Source: [Clostridium] asparagiforme DSM 15981 (GTDB lineage Bacteria > Bacillota > Clostridia > Lachnospirales > Lachnospiraceae). From it: a stretch of DNA of 64,000 nt. Where the stretch lies: assembly GCA_025149125.1 (NCBI GenBank), contig CP102272.1:6289280-6353279 (forward strand), read 5' to 3'. Under the pieces are notes generated by a model. That model was not told the origin of the DNA, searched no databases, and saw only the letters and a list, made by a program, of their open reading frames with translations. A program made the position numbers and the translations under genes. Positions 63,936-64,000 of this stretch are shown piece after piece (position 1 is the stretch's first letter; each line of letters opens with the position of its first letter).

Positions 63936-64000
63936 ATGGAACAATATGTGATCAAAGGCGGGAATCCGCTGGTGGGCGATGTGACCATAAGCGGAGCCAA
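63936..64000 (+). CDS. murA: UDP-N-acetylglucosamine 1-carboxyvinyltransferase (5' end only)
   Basis: The first 21 codons (MEQYVIKGGNPLVGDVTI, then SGA) match the N terminus of MurA, the first committed enzyme of peptidoglycan synthesis. AGAGGTG lies ahead of the ATG. The rest lies outside the window, so the catalytic Cys cannot be checked. Confidence 0.88.
   Translation, partial: MEQYVIKGGNPLVGDVTISGA

Overview
The window comes from a low-to-mid GC Firmicute, most likely a member of the Lachnospiraceae (Clostridium cluster XIVa). The support is the clostridial-type oriC neighbourhood, the clostridial 16S/23S/5S genes, T-box control of thrS, ECF-type vitamin transporter S components, DUF3842 and DUF4446 proteins, and a class IIC group II intron. 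The species cannot be fixed from the sequence alone.

The replication origin sits near 42.6-44.6 kb. Left of it, on the minus strand, run dnaA, dnaN, an S4-domain gene, recF, gyrB and gyrA. Right of it, on the plus strand, run an ECF S component, rpmH, rnpA, yidD, yidC, jag, mnmE, mnmG and rsmG, a YeiH-type exporter, and then parA-parB flanked by two perfect parS sites and one degenerate site. Most genes point away from the origin. The right end has DUF4446, a proline-rich repeat protein, a large membrane-anchored propeller-like protein and the start of murA.

Left of the gyrase genes lie a PlsC acyltransferase, tRNA-Ser, an rRNA operon transcribed leftwards in the unusual order 16S-5S-23S and followed by six tRNAs, a PAS-GGDEF protein and tRNA-Leu. 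From 17 to 25.5 kb come thrS with its T-box, a uridine-kinase-like gene, an ECF S component with an attenuator leader, DUF3842, an XRE regulator, a membrane-anchored DUF5050-like protein and two very small genes.

The left 17 kb is accessory metabolism. A LysR regulator faces an operon of two enolase-superfamily enzymes, a DASS-type permease and an esterase, probably for an organic or sugar acid. A maltose-type module follows: a PTS permease (IIA-IIC-IIB), an EEP hydrolase and malQ, opposite a LacI regulator whose operator overlaps the PTS start site. A two-component system faces a small secreted coiled-coil protein. The first 2.3 kb holds an intact class IIC intron inserted just after the terminator of the esterase operon, then 20-bp iteron-like tandem repeats and the start of a leftward gene with a palindrome over its promoter, which hints at a mobile-element boundary.

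No CRISPR array, phage gene or DDE transposase was found. The strongest leads are the 16S-5S-23S order, the uncharacterised acid-catabolism operon, the leader with three AGAA-capped hairpins, the iteron-like array, and a probable frameshifted GGDEF remnant.
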